A stretch of 29,617 nucleotides of DNA from assembly GCA_035654655.1 (NCBI GenBank), contig DASRWI010000036.1, positions 1 to 29,617 of the forward strand, given 5' to 3'. How positions within the stretch are numbered: position 1 is the stretch's first letter; every line of letters starts with the position of its first letter. Position numbers and translations under genes: made by a program. Below the pieces are notes generated by a model. The model made no database searches and was not told the DNA's origin. It worked only from the letters and a program-made list of their open reading frames with translations. The DNA comes from DASRWI01 sp035654655. GTDB taxonomy: Bacteria; Bacteroidota; Ignavibacteria; Ignavibacteriales; Ignavibacteriaceae. This document shows positions 17,148-25,547 of the stretch, piece after piece.

Positions 17148-17685
17148 AAGAAAATGATATATCTTAAAATATGATATTTTTCACGATTTGCTGACAGGCC
17201 TATAGCCGTTTTAAAAAATCCTGATACATACTATGAACAATTTTACCGTCCATATAAATATTAGTGCATTTTAGGATAATTGAATAATTCAAAACAAACC
17301 AAAAATTAATATCTCCTGATATTAATAATAACTAATGCGAATTGGGTTGAAATTTGAACATAGCTAAGTGCTATTGATTTAGGTTAGTGATCCCGTAACA
17401 AGGGCTAGCTAGTGATTCAACCCGATGAGGGCTGAGGGCTTTCAGGTGATGATACAAAATCCCATAAAATAATGAAATCCTCCCTATAAATAGTGAATCG
17501 AATATGACCAGGTTTGGTTTTATTAATCTACTTATATACTATATAAGATCCCTATGGGTTATTACTTTACCCCGAACTTTATACTTAAACTAAGGATCAT
17601 TTATTTTAAATGTAAATTTTGAATTCAATAATTTGTAAAAATTGATAATATGACTCCTACTCAACATAGTTGATTAAGAGCCTGA
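17148..17685. other. 538-bp intergenic region between wzx and wzy-like genes
   Basis: I see no gene or tRNA in this gap, which is unusual inside an otherwise compact cluster. It contains an 11-bp imperfect inverted repeat, ATTGGGTTGAA (17341-17351) and TTCAACCCGAT (17416-17426), with one T/G wobble and a 64-nt loop. The loop includes CCC/GGG and TAGCT pairs that could form inner stems. No clear TANNTTTG box precedes the polymerase gene. It may be a decayed gene, an untranslated leader or a small RNA. Confidence 0.5.
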
Positions 17686-19071
17686 TTATTTATTCCATAT
17701 GCCAGTTGCTTTTTGATCTAATATTAGATTAACCTGGATAATGGATGTTATGGCAATTATAGCTAAAAAAAGACTTGCTGAAATTATTACCCCTACAATG
17801 CCAAACTTATTACCTAAAATAAATGCTACTGGTAAATGCAAAAGCATCCCAATAGTATAAGTTATAAGTTGAAGTGTAATTTTTCCCGTCCCGTTTAATA
17901 TTTGGGTATTCAACATTACCCAACAAAGTAAAACAGTGTATATTCCTATTGTCGCGGTTACTGCAGATGGGACTTGTACAATATTTCCAATCCATAAATG
18001 GTAAGCATATTTAGAAAAAAAGAATAAAACAATTACAAATAATATTATTGTATATGATATGACCCTTAATTTTTTAACACTAGATTTCATCCATTTATAA
18101 TCACCTGAAGTGTAGGCATCTGTCACAGCAGACCAATAAGGACTAATAATTATTGTAAAGCCCATAAGAATCACACCCATATATTTCAATGCTATATTGA
18201 AAATGGTTACATCTGTTGGAATTCCAATATGTGAAATCAAAATGTTATTAGTCTGGTATATAACTATTATGGCTATCTGAATAATAAAGAACTTTATTCC
18301 TAAACTCATAATATTCTTTGCATACTTAAAGCGGACATAGTCAATGGATGGTGCATAATCTTTGTATTTTCGGGAATACAGTAAGAATGTATAAATAATT
18401 AATATAAATAGAGGTGAAAATCCTAGAATTATTCCCAAATGTAAAATTGATCCATGGGAGTTTTGAGTGAATATTAATAAACTTATTAATGCAATTAATT
18501 GTCCTAACATATCAATAAAAGCTGATAATGCAGGCTTTTGGTCGGCTATTATTACTGTACTTATGGTTTTAAAAATAATTTGTAAACAGAAAAAACTAAA
18601 TACAATAATTGCGAGCCGTGACAATTCCACCGCCATGGTGGGGGGGGCATTTAGAATAACACTCCAATCGATAAAATAACAGACAATAAGAAATAGAAGC
18701 CAGATTGTAATAAATATTATGGTTAAGCATGCATATGTAGTACTGACATATATTTTGGCTAAATTCAAATTTCCCAATGCTTTTGCTTCAGCAAATTTAT
18801 TTCTTAAACCATTTCCAAAACCTACATCAAAAAAATTAATCCATCCCAGAATAGAGCTCAATGTGAGCCAAATTCCATACTGCATTGGGTTTACATAGAC
18901 TAAAGTTAAAGGAACAATAAAGATGCTAATAGCAATATTAATTCCTTTTATTAAAAATGAGGCGGCTATATTTTTTTTAATATCCTGTGATCTTTTATTT
19001 CCTTTTGTAAAAAAATCAATGATATATTGATGTGCATTGAAAGAAGTATATTTAATTCCGGAGAAATTCAT
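17686..19071 (-). CDS. wzx: Wzx-type lipid-linked repeat-unit flippase (MATE/MOP superfamily)
   Basis: The 461 residues with about 12-14 predicted membrane segments match the polysaccharide-biosynthesis flippase family. A ~30-residue polar leader precedes the first helix. MQYGIWLTLSSILGWINFFDVGFGNGLRNKFAEAKA is the conserved loop after helix 2 (quoted from residues near 85-115). SRLAIIVFSFFCLQI and later GIVGVIISASLFLAI belong to the two six-helix bundles. It should move undecaprenyl-linked repeat units across the inner membrane to the polymerase. It is separated from the HAD gene by 146 bp and from the polymerase gene by 538 bp, so it may be expressed from an internal promoter that I could not identify. 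Confidence 0.88.
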   Translation of the reverse strand: MNFSGIKYTSFNAHQYIIDFFTKGNKRSQDIKKNIAASFLIKGINIAISIFIVPLTLVYVNPMQYGIWLTLSSILGWINFFDVGFGNGLRNKFAEAKALGNLNLAKIYVSTTYACLTIIFITIWLLFLIVCYFIDWSVILNAPPTMAVELSRLAIIVFSFFCLQIIFKTISTVIIADQKPALSAFIDMLGQLIALISLLIFTQNSHGSILHLGIILGFSPLFILIIYTFLLYSRKYKDYAPSIDYVRFKYAKNIMSLGIKFFIIQIAIIVIYQTNNILISHIGIPTDVTIFNIALKYMGVILMGFTIIISPYWSAVTDAYTSGDYKWMKSSVKKLRVISYTIILFVIVLFFFSKYAYHLWIGNIVQVPSAVTATIGIYTVLLCWVMLNTQILNGTGKITLQLITYTIGMLLHLPVAFILGNKFGIVGVIISASLFLAIIAITSIIQVNLILDQKATGIWNK

Positions 19072-19217
19072 GTAATGGGTTAAAAAATAATAATTGTTGT
19101 TTCATCTATTCTTAAAAATAAGGCAATTAATACTAAACCAATCTATATATTCTGGTATAAGTTCCATATTCTATCTTGCAGATAAACACTTTTGATGATC
19201 ATTAAAAAGTATGATTC

Positions 19218-19679
19218 TTATTTACGTTCCCACCATGATTTTCTATTTGATACTGTATTCTCCTTTGGTGGACAAACTATATTATATATTTCACCCCATT
19301 GAGGCAGGCCCCCCAAATTACGATCATCGATATAAATATCCGCCAGGATTTTCCGACTATCATTAATATCCCATGTTTCTTCCGGATAATTTTTATTCAC
19401 GGCATAGAATTCAATTCCATGATTACTGCAAAACTTTATGGCTTCATCAAGCTTCTGGCCTGTTCGATGAGTCCAAAGAATTAACCTGTGACCTTGTTTT
19501 TGAAAAGCTTCCATTGTTTCGAATGCAAAAGGACGTATTCGTCCGATAAATGGATATCGGTGTTCTACAATGGTACCATCGAAATCTATGGCAATTATTA
19601 ATGAATTCTTAAATTCAGTAGAATACATCATAAGATGAGATTGAATTTTGAAATGATTATTTGTTTTATAAAATCTCAT
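19218..19679 (-). CDS. Small HAD-superfamily hydrolase (BT0820-like)
   Basis: The ATG at 19679 is chosen because it begins one base after the kinase stop (TGA-T-ATG). The longer frame to 19814 would overlap wzc by 134 bp. The ~153-residue protein has HAD motif I in IAIDFDGTIVEH (Asp32 and Asp34), motif II Thr in LWTHRTG, a Lys near RKILADIY and motif IV in YIDDRN (118-119). There is no cap domain, as in small Bacteroides HAD phosphatases that recur in capsule loci. A later start at 19631 (MMYSTEF) is also possible. It is predicted to be a cytoplasmic phosphatase for a small phosphorylated substrate; the substrate is unknown. It lacks the GmhB-type zinc Cys/His loop as far as I can see. Confidence 0.8.
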   Translation of the reverse strand: MRFYKTNNHFKIQSHLMMYSTEFKNSLIIAIDFDGTIVEHRYPFIGRIRPFAFETMEAFQKQGHRLILWTHRTGQKLDEAIKFCSNHGIEFYAVNKNYPEETWDINDSRKILADIYIDDRNLGGLPQWGEIYNIVCPPKENTVSNRKSWWERK

Positions 19680-19680
19680 A

Positions 19681-22104
19681 TCATACCCGTATTTTTTCTC
19701 CATTTTGTTGTGACAGCTTTTTATCGTGGTGCTTTTTAATCTCATGCATCTCGTCAGCGTAATAGGATTTTTGATAGGTTTCGTACTGATAATATTTATA
19801 ATACGAATATCCAAAAGAGTTGGTTTTTATATCATTAACAACGATCGCAACATTATCCATGGTTTTTTGTCTGACGTATTGATTAATTATATCAATTTCA
19901 TTCTTGTGCGATATAGCATACCTTAGAATGAAGATATTAAGATCAGCTAAATGGCTAATTATTTGTGCATCAGTAACTAAAACCGTTGGGGCATTGTCGA
20001 TGATAAGATAGTCAAATGTAGAACGTCCATAATCCAATAACATTTTTAATTCAGGTTTATTTAGAATTTCTGATGGGTTTGGTGGGATTGGACCAGAAGG
20101 CAAGAGGTATAAGTTTTCAACTTGAGTCTTTAAAATAATTTCATTAATAGAATTAAATCCAATTAGATAAGTACTAAGACCCATGTCATTTGTAAGATCG
20201 AAAACTTTATGTAGTCTTGGCTTTCTCATATCTGCACCAATTAGAAGAACTTTTTTACTATTCATTGCTAATATTGTAGCCAGGTTAATAGCAGAAAATG
20301 ATTTTCCTTCTCCTGGATTTGTTGAGTTCATAGATATTACTTTTCCATGAGATCCCGTTAACATATATTGAAGGTTAGTACGCACAGTTCTGAATGATTC
20401 TGCAATGGTGGATTTAGGATTTTCATATACTACTAAATCTGATTTTGACATGCTATGTATAATATTTCCTAGAACTGGTATATTAGTATTTTTTTCAAGA
20501 TCTTTTTGGGTACGAATTTTATCGTCAAAATAATTGATTAAAAATATATAGCTTATAGGAAGGCCAATACCTATTAAAAAACCAAGTCCCCATATCATTT
20601 TATTACTAAGTCCAACTACCTTCGCAGTTTGTGGCCTAGCTTCATCAATTATTTGGATATCAGGAATACTGGACGCAAGAGCAATATTTGTTTCTGCTCG
20701 TTTCTGCAATAGAAAAGTATAAATTTCGCTGGTAAGATTAAATTGTCTTTGTATGTTGACCATTTGCTGCTCCTTTTCCGGCAACCTATTCAACTGTACA
20801 CTGATTTTATCCTGTCTTTGCTTTTGGCTGTCGATATTTCGTTTAGCATTATCAATTAGGTTACGAAGGTTTTCAATCAACTGATTACGCGTTTGGTTTA
20901 ATTCCTTGTCTATCATTATGACAGTAGGATTGTTCTCTTTGGCGCTAAAAGAAATTACCTGTCTTCGATTATATAATTCACCAAGTTTAAGCACTAATGC
21001 ATTTAGAGAAACATCCTCTATACCCACCACTGAAGGTGAAACTAATTGTTTAAGATCGCTTGTGTTATTAAGGTATTTTAATAAATTCTGAAAGTAATCA
21101 AGCTGCATTTGACTTTTTGCACCTTCGGTTTCAATTTCCTTAAGATTATTCATCACTAAAGTTCCTTCCGCTCCCAAATCAATAACGCTGTTTTTAGATC
21201 TAAATTCAGTAAACTTGTCTCCTGTCGTATTTAAGGAATCTGAAATGCCGGCTAGTTGGCTATTTATAAAATCAAGTGACCTGCGCTGTGATTCATTTTG
21301 GAAATCCATTTTTCCGGAAGTGTATACATTGATCAATTCGTTTAAAAATTCACTCTCCTTATAAGGTTCTTCACCAACGATAGTACATTGAATAATATCA
21401 CTTTTCTTATCTTTTAAAATTGCATTAAGTTTATCCATGTATGATAGTGTGGCAATATTTAAATCATTGAACACGAAATAATATTTACCATTTGGAACAT
21501 CGAAGTTGTTTAATTTTTTCAGCAATGTAAAATTGAAATGTTTGTTTATAAAGGGGCGGCCATATTCTCCACTTGCCTCTACCTTTACGTCAATAGGGGT
21601 ATTATTTTCATAAATAGTACCATTGATAGTTAAGTTGTAAAAATTCCCCGATGTAGGTTTAATATAAATCGGAATTCCTCCTGGATTTATGAAATTTGCT
21701 GCTTCCTGAACATCAAACGGTTCTTGCTTGTATATTCCTTTCCAAATGAATAGATCTTTCATGTACCAACTGGTACGCCAATTGAGGTTTAATAATGTCT
21801 TATTAATGGTATAATAAGACCTAATAATTTCAATTTGATTAAATATATTATTCTTAGGTTTTTGGATGGCGCCATTGAATAAATCTTCCATATCGAGTCC
21901 ATTGGAATTTTCTGGAATTAATACAGTGGTGCTCACTCTATAAGATGGTTTTGTAAATTTAATAAAAGCCAATGCTCCCATTATTCCCAATAAACTAAAT
22001 AACACTAACCATTTCCATTGACGGCGTAATAAAAAAATTAATTTCTTGTAATCAATTCTTTCTTCACTTTCTTGATTAATTATCTCACTTTCTGAATTAT
22101 TCAT
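19681..22104 (-). CDS. wzc: Wzc-like polysaccharide co-polymerase with cytoplasmic BY-tyrosine kinase
   Basis: This is an 807-residue fused inner-membrane protein. A Wzz-type N-terminus has a membrane helix at ~36-51 (WLVLFSLLGIMGALAFI) followed by a long periplasmic region with coiled-coil and GNVR-like part (LPEKEQQMVNIQRQF). A second helix near 525 (MIWGLGFLIGIGLPISYIF) leads to the kinase. It has Walker A NPGEGKS (596-602), Walker A' VLLIGAD (619-625), Walker B with Asp703 in YLIIDNAP, and a tail with nine tyrosines between residues 766 and 782. The tail is expected to be autophosphorylated in a ring-like oligomer that governs chain length and export with Wza. No cognate tyrosine phosphatase gene is seen. 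It is 39 bp from the Wza gene. Confidence 0.95.
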   Translation of the reverse strand: MNNSESEIINQESEERIDYKKLIFLLRRQWKWLVLFSLLGIMGALAFIKFTKPSYRVSTTVLIPENSNGLDMEDLFNGAIQKPKNNIFNQIEIIRSYYTINKTLLNLNWRTSWYMKDLFIWKGIYKQEPFDVQEAANFINPGGIPIYIKPTSGNFYNLTINGTIYENNTPIDVKVEASGEYGRPFINKHFNFTLLKKLNNFDVPNGKYYFVFNDLNIATLSYMDKLNAILKDKKSDIIQCTIVGEEPYKESEFLNELINVYTSGKMDFQNESQRRSLDFINSQLAGISDSLNTTGDKFTEFRSKNSVIDLGAEGTLVMNNLKEIETEGAKSQMQLDYFQNLLKYLNNTSDLKQLVSPSVVGIEDVSLNALVLKLGELYNRRQVISFSAKENNPTVIMIDKELNQTRNQLIENLRNLIDNAKRNIDSQKQRQDKISVQLNRLPEKEQQMVNIQRQFNLTSEIYTFLLQKRAETNIALASSIPDIQIIDEARPQTAKVVGLSNKMIWGLGFLIGIGLPISYIFLINYFDDKIRTQKDLEKNTNIPVLGNIIHSMSKSDLVVYENPKSTIAESFRTVRTNLQYMLTGSHGKVISMNSTNPGEGKSFSAINLATILAMNSKKVLLIGADMRKPRLHKVFDLTNDMGLSTYLIGFNSINEIILKTQVENLYLLPSGPIPPNPSEILNKPELKMLLDYGRSTFDYLIIDNAPTVLVTDAQIISHLADLNIFILRYAISHKNEIDIINQYVRQKTMDNVAIVVNDIKTNSFGYSYYKYYQYETYQKSYYADEMHEIKKHHDKKLSQQNGEKIRV

Positions 22105-22143
22105 TGTAAAAAATTTAAATATTTGATGCTTTTGAATATGTAC

Positions 22144-22923
22144 CTACCTAACTACAAATCCTAAAACGGCTAGCATTATAGATATTGAAGAAAATATTAA
22201 AGAATAGGCTTGACTATTCAATTGGAAATTTTTGTATTTATCGGGTTGAACTATAACATAATCATTTGGTTGCAAATAATAGGCCTCAGATGAATACATG
22301 CTTTTTGAACTGAGATCAAGCATGAATGTTTTCCTGCCTTCTGCAATTGGCCTAACTACCATTACTTTCTTTATTGATGCAAAATCAGTATTGCCATTTG
22401 CCATAGCTATAGCTTCCAATACAGTTATGGAATTATTATAATTGTAATAAGTATTCGGATTTCTTATCTCGCCCAAAACAGTAATTTTGAAATTTAGAAG
22501 TTTTACCTTCACGATTGCATCATTTAGATACTCATCTGCTTTTTTTTGGACCAGGCTTTCAACATCAGAGATTAAAATACCGGAGACATTGATTTTTCCT
22601 AACATAGGCAGTTTTATATCCCCATTTGTGTCTACTTCATAACCATAAAGATAAGCACCGCTAGGAGTTGTATAACGTTGATAACCTTGTCCCGAATTTA
22701 CTTCCATATTGGATTCAGGATTGAATATTAAGTTTACCTCTGGGTTCATGGATTTAATACTTACATACAGAATATCCCCTGTTTTTAGAACATATTCAGT
22801 TGGTAATCCTTTGATGGTCTCATTATTGGCTGCATCCTTCAGGTAAATTAGTTCTTTACTGCTGCGGCATGAGAATAATACTCCTAATAGAAGTATTAGA
22901 AGTAACATTTGATAATTTTTCAT
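22144..22923 (-). CDS. wza: Wza-like polysaccharide export lipoprotein
   Basis: The 259-residue protein begins with a lipoprotein signal peptide (hydrophobic core LLLILLLGV; lipobox LFSC with Cys19). A Poly_export domain follows: YVLKTGDILYVSIKSMNPE, then GDIKLPMLGKINVSGILISD and a SLBB-type segment ITVLGEIRNPNTYYNYN with TVLEAIAMANG. It ends with PNDYVIVQPDK and a C-terminal hydrophobic helix (SLIFSSISIMLAVLGFVV). Bacteroidota versions are shorter than E. coli Wza (379 residues), and the last helix may form the outer-membrane pore. Its job is to pass the growing polymer from the Wzc level to the surface. The gene is 30 bp downstream of the initiating transferase gene. Confidence 0.93.
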   Translation of the reverse strand: MKNYQMLLLILLLGVLFSCRSSKELIYLKDAANNETIKGLPTEYVLKTGDILYVSIKSMNPEVNLIFNPESNMEVNSGQGYQRYTTPSGAYLYGYEVDTNGDIKLPMLGKINVSGILISDVESLVQKKADEYLNDAIVKVKLLNFKITVLGEIRNPNTYYNYNNSITVLEAIAMANGNTDFASIKKVMVVRPIAEGRKTFMLDLSSKSMYSSEAYYLQPNDYVIVQPDKYKNFQLNSQAYSLIFSSISIMLAVLGFVVR

Positions 22924-22953
22924 AGGTTATTAGATTAGTTTAGTTTTTTAACA

Positions 22954-24351
22954 TCATTGTCCATTGCCTGAAAAGACAACCCTTACAGTTTTTAGAAGTA
23001 TTATTAAATCTAATTTTAATGACCAGTTATCAATATATTGCATGTCAAGTTTCATCCATTGCTCAAAGGGAATGTTATTTCTCCCTGAAACTTGCCATAT
23101 ACAAGTTATGCCGGGTTTCATGCTTAATCTGCGCGTTTGCCAGCGTTCATATCGTTTTACTTCAGATGGAATGGGAGGGCGCGGTCCCACAATAGACATG
23201 TGTCCTTCCAGTACATTAAAAAATTGGGGTAATTCATCCAATGAAGTCTTACGTAAAAATTTGCCTATATTCGTTACCCGGGGATCATTTTTAATCTTAA
23301 ATACAGGACCTTGTTGTTCATTTTTACTTAACAGAGATTCCTGCAGACTTTCTGCATTAACAACCATGGTCCTGAATTTTAAACAATTAAAATGTCTTCC
23401 GTGAAGCCCCATGCGAGTTTGCATAAAGAATACCGGTCCGCCATCAAGCTTTATTAGTATACCGATAATTAGAAATACAGGAAATAATATTATTATCACC
23501 ACTATCGATATGGCATAATCCAAAATCTCTTTTACTTTAAGCGCCAAATAATTATCCGGTGTATTTCTAAATGTAAGAAATGGCATTTGATTCAGAAATG
23601 ACACAGTAGACTGCATCTTTACACAACTTAATAATTGGGATTGCATTCTGAATACTATACCTACCTCTGCACATGTATATATAAACCTTTGAATTTCATT
23701 TTGATCAAAAATGCTTTTGCAATACATGACTTCATCGATTCCTTTTTCATCTATAATACAAGATAATTCTGTTTGATAAGGCAGTATTGTAAATCGTCGA
23801 TTATACTTTTCATTTATAAATGAATCATCAGACATGATTGCCCATATTCTATACCCCCAATCTTTAGCATCAATTAAGCGATCTATAAAATAATCAGAAT
23901 CTTTATCGGCAATAATGAGGATTGATCTGCTATTGAATCCTTTTTGTCTGAATTGTTTCATTATTGATGATAAGATGAACTTGAATGAGAATAACACAAT
24001 CAAGTTTAGCACGGCGAATATTCCCAGCACTATCCTGGAAATTGAATCCAGATCCAGGATTACAATACTAGTGTATAATAGTACGTTTCCTATTAATATT
24101 GCAGTAAGATATTCTACAAACAATGTTGAATACATTTTAAACCGCACCATTTGTCCCAGGTTTGTTTGATCCAGTATCACTAACCATAGAGGGACAATTA
24201 TGAAAGATATTATATCATATTGATACCCATCATGGATTGGTTTAAAAAATTCATGCATGATCCATATAGCCAAATAATAACAACCAAGAGTCAAAATTAC
24301 CTGTATAACTATACTTAATTTCTCAAGAACTGGTTCTCTTTCTTTTAGCAT
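22954..24351 (-). CDS. wcaJ: Undecaprenyl-phosphate sugar-phosphotransferase (WcaJ-type initiator)
   Basis: The 465-residue length is typical of polyprenyl glycosylphosphotransferases. Four to five N-terminal membrane helices are followed by a CoA-binding-like soluble domain (SILIIADKDSDYFIDRLID). Another helix comes near 285 (ISIVVIIILFPVFLIIGILI), then the catalytic bacterial sugar transferase domain. Key motifs are KLDGGPVFFMQTRMG, CLKFRTMV, KTSLDELPQFFNVLEG, MSIVGPRPP and MKPGITCIWQVSGR. The enzyme transfers a hexose 1-phosphate (often glucose or galactose) from UDP-sugar to undecaprenyl phosphate, starting each repeat unit. It is the first gene of the cluster, and all others follow on the same strand. 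The exact sugar is not predictable. Confidence 0.92.
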   Translation of the reverse strand: MLKEREPVLEKLSIVIQVILTLGCYYLAIWIMHEFFKPIHDGYQYDIISFIIVPLWLVILDQTNLGQMVRFKMYSTLFVEYLTAILIGNVLLYTSIVILDLDSISRIVLGIFAVLNLIVLFSFKFILSSIMKQFRQKGFNSRSILIIADKDSDYFIDRLIDAKDWGYRIWAIMSDDSFINEKYNRRFTILPYQTELSCIIDEKGIDEVMYCKSIFDQNEIQRFIYTCAEVGIVFRMQSQLLSCVKMQSTVSFLNQMPFLTFRNTPDNYLALKVKEILDYAISIVVIIILFPVFLIIGILIKLDGGPVFFMQTRMGLHGRHFNCLKFRTMVVNAESLQESLLSKNEQQGPVFKIKNDPRVTNIGKFLRKTSLDELPQFFNVLEGHMSIVGPRPPIPSEVKRYERWQTRRLSMKPGITCIWQVSGRNNIPFEQWMKLDMQYIDNWSLKLDLIILLKTVRVVFSGNGQ

Positions 24352-24572
24352 AATAATTATAGCTATCTGATGTGAAAAGTGCTATGATTCGTATCCTGTA
24401 TTTCGGATTCTATATAAAGAAGGATTCAATGGAAGAATCGGGTAGATAGGTATGAAATAGTTGCCTGATTTTAAGGATACAGCTAATTGTCTAACTCTTT
24501 GAAATTTAGTTAAATGGTTGTACAATCTGGCACTCTTACTTATATTCAGTAAGATGATTTATTAATGCTTCC

Positions 24573-24580
24573 CAAAATTA
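24573..24580 (-). promoter_or_regulatory. Possible -7 box for the polysaccharide cluster (weak)
   Basis: On the minus strand this reads TAATTTTG, which fits the Bacteroidota -7 consensus TANNTTTG. No clear -33 TTTG lies at the expected distance, so support is weak. If real, the untranslated leader before the wcaJ-like ATG would be about 215 nt. Confidence 0.25.
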
Positions 24581-25455
24581 TTCTGATTGAAAAGGAATTC
24601 TTATATAACAGTAACGCTATTTTATATCCCCATGTGCACCAAATATGTTAATCTATTTGCATCTATCTAAACAAAATCATTACTGTATGGTTATATTGAA
24701 GTGTTTATTACGTATATAGGATATAAATGAGAGGCTGAATAGGAAAATTATCCTGGACAAATTTTTATGTCTTTGTGAATATTATTTTAAATCATTCACT
24801 CCTCTAATTTGCGGACAACCAGAGAAGTCTTACACCGCTAATGTTGGATACTGTACACTGTCTTTAGAGATGGATCTAAGATAAAGGCTTATGATAACAT
24901 TTTCGTAAAGGTATCCCTATTGTTACTCACATAATTCGTGTAATAACGATAATTTTTAATTTCTGACTTAATGATTTTTACAGAAACTCAATTTACATGA
25001 AAACAGATATCCGTGAGGTGATACAAGATGAATGCAAATGCCAATTGCTTTAATAACTTTCTTTTAGAAAGTTAAAATATATAGTTTCAAACTTGAAATT
25101 TCCTTACGGATACAGACCTCTAAATTTCATTTATCCTATAATTCACTTACGAATACAATATTTGCTTTCAATTAAATCGCAAAAAACCAATGCTTCATTA
25201 ATTTATATACACCCAATATTTTTTATCTGTTAGTGAATAATGATAAATTTTAATCTAATCGGTTTATTCAAAGATACGATATATATTTTAAAAAAAGCGA
25301 AGAGAATGCCTTCTAATTAGCTTTATCTCAATATTTTTTCAACATTAATTCATAATAAAAGATTTAATTATCCTTTATCCATTGGTAGTAATTTATAAGT
25401 GCATGTTGAATGATACGCATAAATATGATGCTATATATTAGCCCAATAGATATTG

Positions 25456-25523
25456 CCGTTATTTCATAGTTAAAAGGCCTGTTTTACGCATGTAAAACAG
25501 GCCTTTTAACTATGAAATAACGG
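25456..25523. terminator. Very long perfect hairpin (32-bp stem, 4-nt loop) downstream of the M3 peptidase gene
   Basis: Bases 25456-25487 are the exact reverse complement of 25492-25523, with GCAT as loop. The inner part (AAAAGGCCTGTTTTAC and its partner) has a GC core flanked by A and T runs, as in a bidirectional intrinsic terminator. It starts 25 bp after the M3 peptidase stop and would insulate that gene from the polysaccharide cluster. A 32-bp flawless stem is far longer than termination needs. Confidence 0.85.
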
Positions 25524-25547
25524 ATCAGTTTCCGATTTTTGAATTGA

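Larger units (their letters stand above)
24352..25547. other. 1.2-kb gene-free region upstream of the polysaccharide cluster
   Basis: No convincing gene, tRNA or insertion sequence is visible, and stops are dense in all frames. It holds a weak promoter-like box for the cluster (24573-24580), an 18-codon plus-strand frame (24997-25053) followed at once by a 9-bp hairpin (TAACTTTCT, 25054-25062, with AGAAAGTTA, 25066-25074), and the large palindromic terminator at its right end. Most of it could be a long leader, a regulatory region, or the remains of a lost gene. No UpxY/NusG-like antiterminator gene is present. Confidence 0.55.

Noticed and set aside
19680..19814. N-terminal extension of the HAD hydrolase
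   Set aside because: The extra 45 residues overlap the wzc 3' end in another frame; the ATG right after the wzc stop fits better.
22964..23404. 146-codon plus-strand frame antisense to the wcaJ-like gene
   Set aside because: It lies wholly opposite the conserved catalytic domain; the opposite strand has clear motifs and this one has none.
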